In this document: positions 8,913 to 18,800 of the stretch, one piece after another
How positions within the stretch are numbered: the stretch's first letter is position 1
Layout of the letters: every line of letters begins with the position of its first letter
Assembly (NCBI GenBank): GCA_021158245.1
Contig: JAGGVB010000091.1
Span: 1-32,173 of the forward strand
DNA length: 32,173 nt
DNA from: a bacterium
Lineage (GTDB): Bacteria > Zhuqueibacterota > QNDG01
Direction: 5' to 3'
Notes under the pieces: generated by a model
Told to the model about the DNA's origin: nothing
Seen by the model: the letters and a program-made list of their open reading frames with translations, nothing else
The model's database searches: none
Position numbers and translations under genes: made by a program

Positions 8913-11900
8913 ATGAAAACACCAAGAATTTTAGTGGTTGAAGACGAACGAATTGTATCAATGGAGATTGAAGATAAATTACGTGATCTCGGATATACAG
9001 TTGTTGCGTCAGTATCAAATGGTGAAGAAGCAGTAAAAATAGCTAAAATAGAACTGCCGGATATTATCTTAATGGATATAAAACTTAAAGGTGAGATGGA
9101 TGGTATTGAGGCAGCAGCTATCATTACATCAAAATCCAATATTCCTGTAATTTTCCTTACAGCATATGCTGATGAAAGGACAATTCAGCGGGCAAAACAC
9201 AGCAATCCTTACGGCTATCTTTTAAAACCCTTTGAAACAAGAGAGCTGCATACAACAGTTGAGATGGCTTTGTACAGGTCTCGTATGGAGAGGCGTATTG
9301 CTGAGAGCGAACAGTGGCTTCACACAACCTTAATCAGCATCGGAGATGCTGTTATTGCCACAGACGGCGATAAAAGAATTAAATTTATGAACAGAGTGGC
9401 GGAAAATCTTACAGGATGGCTGTTAAAGGATGCGGATAAAAAGTATGTATCCGAAGTATTCAATATTGTAAATGACGATACCAACGAGAGTATAAATTTT
9501 TTAGATACGGGTTTAAAAACAACTGACAACTACTCACTTATTACAAAAAAAGGAGATAGAGTTCAAATTGAATATACAGTTTCACCTCTTGTTAGCGAGA
9601 AGATAGCAATTGAAGGGAAAGTTTTAACTTTCCGGGATATAACAGAGAAGAAACGAACGGAAAAAGCAATTAAAGAAGCGAGAGATCAATTAAGAGAGCG
9701 CAGCAAAGCACTCGAAGCAATTAATAATAAGTTGACTGCAGAAATTGAGGAACACAACAGAACCGGAAAGGCATTGGAAGAGAGTGAAGGTAAATATTAT
9801 GCTCTTTTCAATAATATTGTTGATCCTATAATTATTTTTGATAAAAAATCAAAGAGAATAGTGCATTTTAATGAATCATTTAAAAAGGTTTACGGATATT
9901 CCGATAAGGAGATCATCTCAATGACTCCTTTTGATCTCCACCCAGAGGAAGAGTTGGATTTAGTCGAAAGTACAATAGATAAACTCAGCAATTCAACACC
10001 TAATTGCTACACGCATCTGACAAAAGACGGAAGGAAGATTCTCGTTGAGGTTCTGACTCATGAAATTGAGTATCAGGGAAAACCTGCATGGATGACTATA
10101 ATTAGAGATATTACCGGCAGAAAAGAAGCCGAAGAAGAGAAAAACAGAAGAATAGCACAAACAGCATTGATTAATGAAGTCGGAAGATATCTTGCAATAG
10201 AGCTTAATCATAAAAGATTGATGGACAAAATAGTAAGGGCTGTAAAGAAAACTTTCAATTTTGACTGGGTTACTCTTTTTCTGTCAGATACAGATAATAA
10301 AAAATTGATACTACACTCATTCGCAGGTGTACAGAATAATTTGTTACAGAAAGGAGATGAAATTCATTTTGGCAAAGGCATGATAGGTATGGCAAAAAGT
10401 ACAGGTTCAGTCCAGGTCAGTAATGATGTCAGAAAAAATCCTTATTACATCAAGATGCGGGATGAGGATATCCTGTCGGAATTGGCAATTCCTATAATCG
10501 GAAAGAGACAGAGGGTACTGGGAGTCCTTGATATTCAGAGTAAAGAATTAAATGCATTCAGTCAGCATGATGTGGAAGCCATGGAAGCTTTGTCAACTCA
10601 GATAGCTGCTGCATTGGAGAATGCAGATTTATACAAGCAGGTAAGAAAGGAACTTGCCGAGAGGAAAAAGGCAGAAGAGGAGATGAGGAAGCTAAAAGAA
10701 TTTCACGAAAGAATTCTGCAGAATATGTCAGAAGGAGTTGTTCTTGAGACGAAAAAGGGTATGCTTCTGTTTGTAAATAAGGCGGCAGCAGAAATGCTTG
10801 GAGACAGCCCTGAATATCTTATAGGGAAACATTGGAGAGATGTGATCCCGAAAAATTTGTATTCTCAGGTAAAAAATTTAAAGGACAAGATGAAAAAGGA
10901 CATTACTGAGCAGCTTGACCTTGAAATAAAAACAAAAAGAGGGAAAACTGTCCCTGTTCTTGTCAGCTCCAGTTATCTTTACAATGGGAATAAATGCACA
11001 GGAATGATAGATGTACTTACAGATATAACGGAAATAAAAAAGGTTCAGGAGCAGCTTAAGCGGTCTGCAGAGGATCTTAAGTCAGCAAAAGAACTGCAGG
11101 ATGTGTATACAAAAGAGCTGGAAGAGGTAATTAAGGAGTTAGAGAGGGCAAAAGAAAAAGCAGAGGAGGCAACACGCCTTAAAAGTGAATTTCTTGCCAA
11201 TATGAGCCATGAAATCAGGACACCAATGAATGGCGTAATAGGCATGACAGAACTTGCACTTGACACAAATCTTGACCCCGTACAGAGAGATTATCTTGAA
11301 GCAGTTTATGTATCTGCCGAATCGCTTTTAACCCTGATAAATGATATACTCGATTTTTCCAAGATGGAAGCAGGAAGGCTTGGGCTGGAAAATATTAATT
11401 TCAGCCTTGGTAATGTACTAAACAGCTCAGTACGTTCCATATTCTACCAGGCTGAGAAAAAAAATATTGAACTCCTGTATACTATTAGCCCTGAAATACC
11501 GGATAATTTAATTGGTGATCCAGGCCGAATAAGGCAGATACTGATAAATCTTTTAAGTAATGCTTTGAAATTTACAGAAGAAGGTGAAGTTCTAATCAGA
11601 GTAGAGGAGCAGGCAAAAGTTAGGAATGATGATACTATACTGCATTTTTCAGTTACTGATTCAGGAATAGGAATCCCCAAAGAGAAGCAGAAAATGATTT
11701 TTGATGTGTTCACCCAGGCTGACGGTTCAACAACGCGGAAGTACGGGGGCACTGGCCTCGGCCTTGCTATATCTTCCAAATTAGTTGAAATGATGGGCGG
11801 TGAAATATGGGTAGAAAGCCCGGCAAAACATCTCGGCACAGATAAGGGAGGAGCCGGATCAACATTCCATTTTACCCTTAAACTCGGTGTTTCTGAAAAC

Positions 11901-13145
11901 CAGATGTCTGAGAAAGAAGTTGATGATTTTACATTGGCAGGAGTAAAAATATTAGCTGTTGATGACAATAAAACAAATTTGCAGATTCTCGGCGATACTC
12001 TTAAAAAGTGGGGAGGAAGAGTTGTGCTGGCTTCAGGCGGCAGGGAAGCGCTTGAAGAGATAAAAAAAACGGAAGAGGATGGGAAACAGTTTGATATAGT
12101 CCTGGTTGATGCACATATGCCTGATATGGATGGATTTGAGCTTGCTTCAAAGATAGCTGAAATGGAAAAAGGTACAGGTGTCCCTGTTATGATGGTTTCA
12201 TCTTCGGACATTAAAAATCACAAAGATAAGTTAGATAATATAAATATTAGCTGCTATGTGCAGAAGCCTCTCAGACAATCAGATTTAAAATGTATACTGA
12301 TGGACCTTTTATCAAAAAAAGATAATAGAAATGATGCAACATGTAATAAGGCAGGAAATACTACTATGGCTTCAAGAAATAAGAAGCGTTCCAATGAAGA
12401 TGTGAAGATTCTTCTTGCAGAAGACAATCCGATAAATCGTAAACTTGCTGCATCGCTCATTGCAAAGAAGGGGTGGGATATAATATCTGTTGAGGATGGG
12501 GAAGAGTGTGTAGAGGCATTTAAACACGGGAATTTTAATATTATTTTAATGGATGTACAGATGCCGAGGATGGACGGAGTTGAAGCCACCAGAAAAATTC
12601 GTGAAATTGACAGAAAGAAAAATATACATACACCGATAATTGCGATGACAGCCCATGCAATGAAAGGCGACAGGGAAAAGTTTCTTGCAGCAGGAATGGA
12701 TGATTACATTGCAAAGCCGATGAAGGCCGCACAGCTATATGAGATTATTGGAAAGTATTTTAAAAACAGAGAGCAGCAAGAGGTGTTGACTATGGATACT
12801 GACCTCGCAAATATGGCTGATGTTATGGAAGCAGTAGATGGCGACAGGGATTTGGTAAGAGAGCTTGTACATGATTTTCTCCGTATTTATCCTGAACAGT
12901 TAGATGAATTGATTAGTGCCGTACGGAAATCCGATCCTTTACTTGTAGAACGTAAAGCTCACTCATTTAAAGGGTCAGTTGGAAATTTCGGAGTAAAAAA
13001 TGTTCAGCAATTGGCATACGAACTTGAAAAAATGGGAAGAGAATCAAAGCTTGACGATGCTGATGATGTATTAAACAAGCTGCGTCTTGAAATGGAAAAA
13101 GTGGATTCCTATTTTTCTTCGAATGAGTGGGAGAAAGAGATATGA
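8913..13145 (+). CDS. Cytosolic hybrid histidine kinase REC-PAS-PAS-GAF-PAS-HisKA-HATPase-REC-REC-HPt
   Basis: 1410-aa soluble multidomain phosphorelay kinase with no transmembrane segment. Order: receiver 1-120 (D55 in LMDIKLKGEMDG); PAS ~130-245; PAS ~289-410; GAF ~419-570; PAS ~594-715; coiled coil ~712-755; HisKA with H766 in [12 protein letters not shown]; HATPase with DSGIGIP and GGTGLGLAIS; receiver ~1010-1130 (D1066 in VLVDAHMPDMDG); receiver ~1163-1285 (D1214 in [12 protein letters not shown]); HPt ~1305-1400 with H1350 in AHSFKGSVGNFG. All phospho-sites are intact. The N-terminal receiver should place the kinase under another histidine kinase. Its start has AAAGAAGG upstream and its stop overlaps the next start (ATGA). 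It shares its catalytic half with the 1585-aa kinase at 15793. Confidence 0.96.
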   Translation: MKTPRILVVEDERIVSMEIEDKLRDLGYTVVASVSNGEEAVKIAKIELPDIILMDIKLKGEMDGIEAAAIITSKSNIPVIFLTAYADERTIQRAKHSNPYGYLLKPFETRELHTTVEMALYRSRMERRIAESEQWLHTTLISIGDAVIATDGDKRIKFMNRVAENLTGWLLKDADKKYVSEVFNIVNDDTNESINFLDTGLKTTDNYSLITKKGDRVQIEYTVSPLVSEKIAIEGKVLTFRDITEKKRTEKAIKEARDQLRERSKALEAINNKLTAEIEEHNRTGKALEESEGKYYALFNNIVDPIIIFDKKSKRIVHFNESFKKVYGYSDKEIISMTPFDLHPEEELDLVESTIDKLSNSTPNCYTHLTKDGRKILVEVLTHEIEYQGKPAWMTIIRDITGRKEAEEEKNRRIAQTALINEVGRYLAIELNHKRLMDKIVRAVKKTFNFDWVTLFLSDTDNKKLILHSFAGVQNNLLQKGDEIHFGKGMIGMAKSTGSVQVSNDVRKNPYYIKMRDEDILSELAIPIIGKRQRVLGVLDIQSKELNAFSQHDVEAMEALSTQIAAALENADLYKQVRKELAERKKAEEEMRKLKEFHERILQNMSEGVVLETKKGMLLFVNKAAAEMLGDSPEYLIGKHWRDVIPKNLYSQVKNLKDKMKKDITEQLDLEIKTKRGKTVPVLVSSSYLYNGNKCTGMIDVLTDITEIKKVQEQLKRSAEDLKSAKELQDVYTKELEEVIKELERAKEKAEEATRLKSEFLANMSHEIRTPMNGVIGMTELALDTNLDPVQRDYLEAVYVSAESLLTLINDILDFSKMEAGRLGLENINFSLGNVLNSSVRSIFYQAEKKNIELLYTISPEIPDNLIGDPGRIRQILINLLSNALKFTEEGEVLIRVEEQAKVRNDDTILHFSVTDSGIGIPKEKQKMIFDVFTQADGSTTRKYGGTGLGLAISSKLVEMMGGEIWVESPAKHLGTDKGGAGSTFHFTLKLGVSENQMSEKEVDDFTLAGVKILAVDDNKTNLQILGDTLKKWGGRVVLASGGREALEEIKKTEEDGKQFDIVLVDAHMPDMDGFELASKIAEMEKGTGVPVMMVSSSDIKNHKDKLDNINISCYVQKPLRQSDLKCILMDLLSKKDNRNDATCNKAGNTTMASRNKKRSNEDVKILLAEDNPINRKLAASLIAKKGWDIISVEDGEECVEAFKHGNFNIILMDVQMPRMDGVEATRKIREIDRKKNIHTPIIAMTAHAMKGDREKFLAAGMDDYIAKPMKAAQLYEIIGKYFKNREQQEVLTMDTDLANMADVMEAVDGDRDLVRELVHDFLRIYPEQLDELISAVRKSDPLLVERKAHSFKGSVGNFGVKNVQQLAYELEKMGRESKLDDADDVLNKLRLEMEKVDSYFSSNEWEKEI

Positions 13146-13915
13146 GTATCCTTGTTGTTGAAGATGATCAAATAACAGGAAGAATTCTGGAGCTCAACCT
13201 TAAGAAACACGGTTACGAAGTAAAAAAGACTGAAAATGGCAGAGATGCTCTTGACTTGCTTAAAACTACTCTCGGTATTGAACTTATTGTTGCAGATATA
13301 ATGATGCCTGAGATGTCAGGTATAGAGCTTCTCGAAAAGATAAAGGCTTCTCCTAAATATGAAAAGATTCCTGTGATTATGTGTTCGGCCCTGCATGATG
13401 CTGAAAATGTTAAAAAAGCTGTAAGTATTGGATGTTCATCTTATCTAGTAAAACCGGTAAATGCAGGAATCCTAATACAAAAAGTCCGTGAAGTACTTGG
13501 TGATAGCGGTATGGTATTGCAGAACAAAGATCAGGTTATGCTGCGGACCAATATGGATGAGGATGCTTACAGAACAGTTGCTGTCTCTTATTATGAATTT
13601 ATCAAAGGACTGATCAGAGATATTGAAGAATTTTTGAATAATAAAACCGGAAGTTTTACTGTTGATTTTAAAAGGCTGAGAGCAGGAGCAAAAGTGCTGG
13701 GTGCGGCCTTTATTCAAGCGAGGATTAAACAGATGGGGGGTATCTCTGATAATGGTGAAAGAGATATCTCTGAACGTGAGCAGGCTATCCTTTTAAGAGA
13801 ATTACAAGAGTTTTGTGCAGCTTTTGAAGAAAGGTATGAGGCTTACTTGAAAGTTCAGGAAGATTCTGTTATAACGAGCGATTCGGAGTTTGCATCAGAC
13901 AGGAGAACAGGATGA
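13142..13915 (+). CDS. Response regulator with C-terminal HPt-like domain lacking the His
   Basis: 257 aa. The start at 13142 overlaps the preceding stop as ATGA, with a GGAG-type site upstream; a GTG at 13127 is the alternative. Receiver residues 1-125: D8/D9, phospho-acceptor D52 in VADIMMPEMSG, and Lys in YLVKPVNAG. The C-terminal ~110 residues are helical. The segment FKRLRAGAKVLGAAF lines up with the HPt core (for comparison AHSFKGSVGNFG in the upstream kinase), with Lys at the phospho-His position. I read this as a pseudo-HPt dimerisation or docking domain; that is inference. Both ends overlap their neighbours by 4 bases, so it is translated with the two flanking kinases. Confidence 0.88.
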   Translation: MSILVVEDDQITGRILELNLKKHGYEVKKTENGRDALDLLKTTLGIELIVADIMMPEMSGIELLEKIKASPKYEKIPVIMCSALHDAENVKKAVSIGCSSYLVKPVNAGILIQKVREVLGDSGMVLQNKDQVMLRTNMDEDAYRTVAVSYYEFIKGLIRDIEEFLNNKTGSFTVDFKRLRAGAKVLGAAFIQARIKQMGGISDNGERDISEREQAILLRELQEFCAAFEERYEAYLKVQEDSVITSDSEFASDRRTG

Positions 13916-15402
13916 AAATCCTTGTTGCAGAAGATGACCCTATTTCGAGGCAGCTGCTTAAAGCATCCTTAAAAAAATGGGGTTATGAAGTATCAGCAGC
14001 TTCTGACGGCGATGAAGCATGGGCGATTCTGTCAGAAGAAAATTCTCCCCAGATTGCTGTGCTTGACTGGATGATGCCAGGCATGGACGGTATTACAATA
14101 TGCCGGAAAATCCGCAAAGAACTGCCCTCCCAGCCTGCTCGTTATGTGGTTCTGTTAACTGCAAAAGGGAGGCGTGAAGATGTAATAGCAGGATTTGATG
14201 CCGGTGCTGACGACTATGTTGCAAAACCATTTAATGCACAGGAACTAAAAGCAAGAATTAATGCAGGTGAGAGGATAATTTCTCTTCATAACACTCTTGA
14301 GTCGCATATAGACAAATTAAAGGAACTTGATCAATTAAAAAGTGAATTTCTTGCTACAGTATCCCATGAATTGCGTACACCAATTGCAGTAATGCGCGAA
14401 GGGGTGTCGCTGTGTGTTGATGGAGTAGCAGGTGAACTCAACGAGATGCAGAATGAGTTTTTAATAGATGTGCTCAACAACATTGACCGACTTTCCAGGC
14501 TTATTGATGACCTTCTTGATATATCCAAGATTGAAGCCGGTAAGGTTCTCGTCAGGAAATCCAATATTAATATCTGCGAGCTTGCAGAGAAAATAGTTAG
14601 AGATTTTAACCCTGTAGCAGGGAAAAAAGGGATAATTCTTGAATTGGCAGTACCAGATTCCGGAATTGAAATTTTTGCTGATTGGGACAGAATAGTTCAG
14701 GTTTTTTCAAATCTTATAACCAATGCGATTAACTATACTTCAGAAGGAGGCTGTGTTTCTGTTTCAGTCCAGGATGGTGATAGAGAAGTTATCTGCAGTG
14801 TAAAAGATACAGGTGTAGGTATAAGCGCTGAAAATATTCCCATGCTGTTCAATAAATTCCAGCAGTTCGGAAGGCAGGAAGGCCCCGGATACAGGGGCAC
14901 AGGCCTGGGCCTGGCAATTGTAAAGGGCCTGGTAGAGAAGCACGGCGGAAAAATACAGGCTGAATCGGAAGAGGGAAAGGGTTCTGTTTTTACGTTTACA
15001 TTGGAAAAATATTTTGGCGATAAGATTCTAATTATTGCCAAAGATAGTGAAAAACAAAAATTTTATAAGCAGTTGTTAGAGGACAGCGGCCATAATGTGG
15101 AAGTAGCAGACACCTGTGATAATGCTTCAGAGAAATTAAAATTACACAGGATGAATTTTGTAATTATAGATATATGCGGGCAGTGCGGCGCAGACGATTT
15201 TGAGAATGTAAAAAGATTTATAAAAGGGCCTGAATTTAAGTCAGTACCTGCGGTTGTTGTGCTTAATGGAAATAGAAACAATCAAAAGTTGGAGGATTTT
15301 GGAATAGATAAACCGGTTAAATTCATTATGAACCCGATTGATAAAGATTATCTGATGGAGGTTTTAGAAAAATCTTTGGCTGGTGAGGAGATTTTAAAAT
15401 GA
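13912..15402 (+). CDS. Receiver-first histidine kinase REC-HisKA-HATPase-degenerate REC
   Basis: 496-aa soluble kinase. The N-terminal receiver (1-120) has D8/D9, D52 in VLDWMMPGMDG and KPF. A signalling helix (GERIISLHNTLESHIDKLKE) connects to HisKA with H152 in TVSHELRTPIAV. The HATPase domain (~255-370) has NLITNAINYTSEGG, DTGVGIS and GTGLGLAIV. A C-terminal ~120-residue domain looks like a receiver that keeps an Asp (VIIDICG) but has lost the first acidic residue (IIAKDS) and the conserved Thr and Lys. The kinase is probably switched by phosphorylation of its own N-terminal receiver, making it an intermediate relay node. Both ends overlap the neighbouring genes by ATGA. Confidence 0.95.
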   Translation: MKILVAEDDPISRQLLKASLKKWGYEVSAASDGDEAWAILSEENSPQIAVLDWMMPGMDGITICRKIRKELPSQPARYVVLLTAKGRREDVIAGFDAGADDYVAKPFNAQELKARINAGERIISLHNTLESHIDKLKELDQLKSEFLATVSHELRTPIAVMREGVSLCVDGVAGELNEMQNEFLIDVLNNIDRLSRLIDDLLDISKIEAGKVLVRKSNINICELAEKIVRDFNPVAGKKGIILELAVPDSGIEIFADWDRIVQVFSNLITNAINYTSEGGCVSVSVQDGDREVICSVKDTGVGISAENIPMLFNKFQQFGRQEGPGYRGTGLGLAIVKGLVEKHGGKIQAESEEGKGSVFTFTLEKYFGDKILIIAKDSEKQKFYKQLLEDSGHNVEVADTCDNASEKLKLHRMNFVIIDICGQCGADDFENVKRFIKGPEFKSVPAVVVLNGNRNNQKLEDFGIDKPVKFIMNPIDKDYLMEVLEKSLAGEEILK

Positions 15403-15802
15403 GCAGTGCGGAGAATAAAAGAATACTTATTGTTGAGGATAATCCCATTTTTTTAAAGATGGTAAGAGCCCGGCTTGAGAACAAAGGTTATAGTGTGACC
15501 TCTGCTGAAGACGGCCTTACAGGATACACCAAAGCTTTGCGTGAACATCCTGATTTGATTATTCTTGATTTAATGCTGCCGAAAATGGACGGGCATAAGG
15601 TCTGCAGGCTTTTGAAATTTAATAAAAAATTTCATAATACACCGGTTATTATACTCACTTCGAGAGACCTTGAAGAAGATGCAGATCTGGCAAAAAAGAA
15701 CGGTGCAGATGCCTTTGTTGTAAAAACTACAAAAGGCGAGATCCTTATGGACGTGGTAAGTAAACTTCTGTTAAAACAGGGAAGTGCAATAGATGAGTAA
15801 AA
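15399..15802 (+). CDS. Single-domain response regulator
   Basis: 133-aa stand-alone receiver; the coding region itself ends at base 15800. Acidic pocket E13/D14 (VEDNPIF), phospho-acceptor D57 in [12 protein letters not shown], Thr/Ser in ILTSRD, Lys in FVVKTT in place of the more usual KP. The short N-terminal extension MSSAENKR precedes strand 1. Its ATG overlaps the preceding stop (ATGA) and its last 8 bases overlap the start of the propeller kinase, so it is tightly coupled to kinases on both sides and may shuttle phosphate between them. No output domain. Confidence 0.93.
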
Positions 15803-18800
15803 ATAATTCCAATACAAGATTGGTAAAAATATTCGGATTATTCCTGTTTATTATTTTAGCGTTTCAAACAACTGTTTTCGCTTTTAATACAAAAGTAACA
15901 ACAGATGCTTATCGGTTTTTACATCTGACCATTAATGACGGGTTGTCCCAAAGTGCAGTTCAAACTATTATTAAAGATAAAGATGGATTTATGTGGTTTG
16001 GTACAACTGATGGTCTAAACAAGTATGATGGATACAATTTTAAAACCTATTACAGTGATTTAAATGATACTACAACAATTACCTCAAATTGGATCAATTG
16101 TATTGCGGAAGATAGGAACGGCTCTTTATGGATTGGAACTATAAATGGCTTAAACCTTTTGAATAAAGAAAGAAATTCGTTCAATAGAAAACCGGTTAAA
16201 GGAGAAGAGGGTAATTTGTTGGCAAAAGCCATGATTAGATGCATGCTTGTTGGTGAAAATGGGATTCTTTGGGTTGCTACAAATAACGACGGATTATTTG
16301 CAGTTAATGTTAATTCCCGCACGGCTGTCCAATATACAAAAGATAGTGCAAGTGGAATTAAATTAACAGTTAATGCTGTATCATCTTTAATGTTTGACCA
16401 ATCTGGTAAAATGTTTAACAAATCCGGCAGGCTTTGGATAGGTACAACTTTCGGAATAACCATATATGATTTTGAAACAAATAGTTCAAAAATCATATCT
16501 GAAAGTTTAGATAATAGCGGATTAACCAATGATGTTGTCATGTCAATGATGCAGGACAGAGATGGAACAATCTGGATTGGCACAACTGATGGTATTGATC
16601 TTTTAAATCAGAACGGTAAAAGATTGTCTCATTATTCAATTAATGATGCTCTGCAATCCGTGCCGCATCAGGTAAATCAGATATTTCAGGATTCAAATGG
16701 TACGATTTGGGCAGCAACAGAATTTGGAGGACTAAATTATTATAATGCTAAAAGTAATAAATTTAATTTAGTGAGATATGATAAGAATAGCACATTTTCT
16801 TTTTCAGGAAGCAGGATAAGGTGTATATATGAAGATAGAGGAGGACTTCTTTGGTTTGGTACATGGGATGCAGGCATTAATTATATATCATATTTATCAA
16901 CAAAATTTTATAACTATACAGTGGGCAATAATCCGAAAATGGGATTATCCGGTAAAAATGTTTTCGGATTTCATGAAGATTCAGAAGGAATTATCTGGAT
17001 AGGCCTATCAGGAGGAGGGCTGAATAGATTTGATCCGCAAACAGGGGAATTTAAATGGTACATGCACTCCTCTTCAAATTTAAAGAGTCTAAGTGATAAT
17101 ATTGTATGGACTATATGTGATAAAGACAAGAAAAATTTATGGGTTGGTACATCAAGAGGATTAAGTGTGTTTAATAAGGAGACAGAAACTTTTAAAAGAG
17201 TTAACCCATGGAAAGATAATTATCAGCGTTCGATTTATCTTATACAAAAAGATATTTACGGTAATTTATGGTTATGTACAGCCAATAGCGGATTGTATGC
17301 TATTAGCCCTGATGGAATAGTAAAATATTTTTATTCCAATGGTGTTGAAAATAATAAAAATCTATCCAGTAATTTTATTATTTCTTTTTCTGTTGGGAAA
17401 AACAAATATGTGTGGGTAGGGACAGATAAAGGTCTTGATAAATTAGATCCGGAGTCTGGTAATGTAGTACATTATAAAGTAAACATTGGTGATAGAACCT
17501 CTTTAACCAGTAATTATATTAGTGCTCTATTTTTAGATTCTCAAAAAAGAATTTGGGTCGGCACTGACAAGGGATTAAATCTTTTAAATGAGGATGGTAA
17601 AACATTTACGCGATTTACAAGAAAGGATGGCCTTGCAAATGATATGGTTTATGCAATATTGGAGGAGGATGATACAACAAACAGTAAATGTGGAAATTTA
17701 TGGCTAAGTACAAATAAAGGGCTTTCAAAGTTTGATCCGGATAAAAAGAAGTTTAAAAATTTTGATGTTCACGACGGGCTTCAGAGCAATGAGTTCAATG
17801 CCGGTGCTGCATATAAGATGAAAAACGGATATTTGTTTTTTGGCGGTATTGACGGATTTAATATGTTTTATCCGGATAGTATTAAAATAAACAGTTATGC
17901 CCCTCAAATTATGATAACGGACTTTCAGCTCTACAACAAGTCAGTAGGTGTAGGCAAACAATACAACGGCCGTGTTTTACTCACAGCTCCTGTTTATAAG
18001 ACTCATAAAATAGTATTGTCCTATAAAGATGATGTAATATCTTTTGAATTTGCAGCTGATAATTATCTGTTTCCTCAAAAGAACAAATTTGCATACAGAA
18101 TGGAAGGTTTTGACAAAGGATGGATCTATGCAGGAAACCGGAACTATGCGATGTATACAAATTTGCCTCCCGGGCATTATACATTCCATGTTATCGGAGC
18201 CAACAATGACGGAGTGTGGAACAGGAAAGGTACTTCCATATCAATAATTGTAGTACCTCCGTTCTGGGAAACTACGTGGTTTATAATGCTATCTGTAATT
18301 CTGTTTATTGTTTGTGCTTACGGTGTATATCAATACCGAATGGGTGTTATAAACAGAAGAGCTAAAGTATTAAAAAAGTTAGTCAAAGAACGCACAAAAG
18401 AGATTGAAGAAACAAACAAAATGCTTGCCCATGAAGTGAAAGAACACGAAAGAGCAGAAGAGGAACTCAGGAGGAAGGCTGATGACCTTGAATATGCAAA
18501 AGAGATAGAAGAGAAGAACGCATCACGCCTTGTTGCGCTAATTGATGAACTCAATATTGCAAAACGAAGAGCAGAAGAAGCCACAAAAGCTAAGAGTGAA
18601 TTTTTAGCGAATATGAGCCATGAAATAAGAACTCCTATGAACGGCATTATTGGAATGACAGAACTTACTCTTGATACTGATTTAACTCCTACCCAAAAAG
18701 AGTACATGGAAGCTGTGATGACATCTGCGGAATCTCTTCTTTTCCTGATTAATGATATTCTCGACTTCTCAAAAATAGAAGCCGGAAAACTTGACATGGA

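Noticed and set aside
11444-12211. 255-codon minus-strand open frame inside the 1410-aa kinase
   Set aside because: Antisense shadow, Ser-rich with no recognisable motif, while the plus strand encodes intact HATPase and receiver domains.
16050-16583. 177-codon minus-strand open frame inside the propeller kinase
   Set aside because: Shadow of the repeated blade motifs; no ribosome site or family resemblance.
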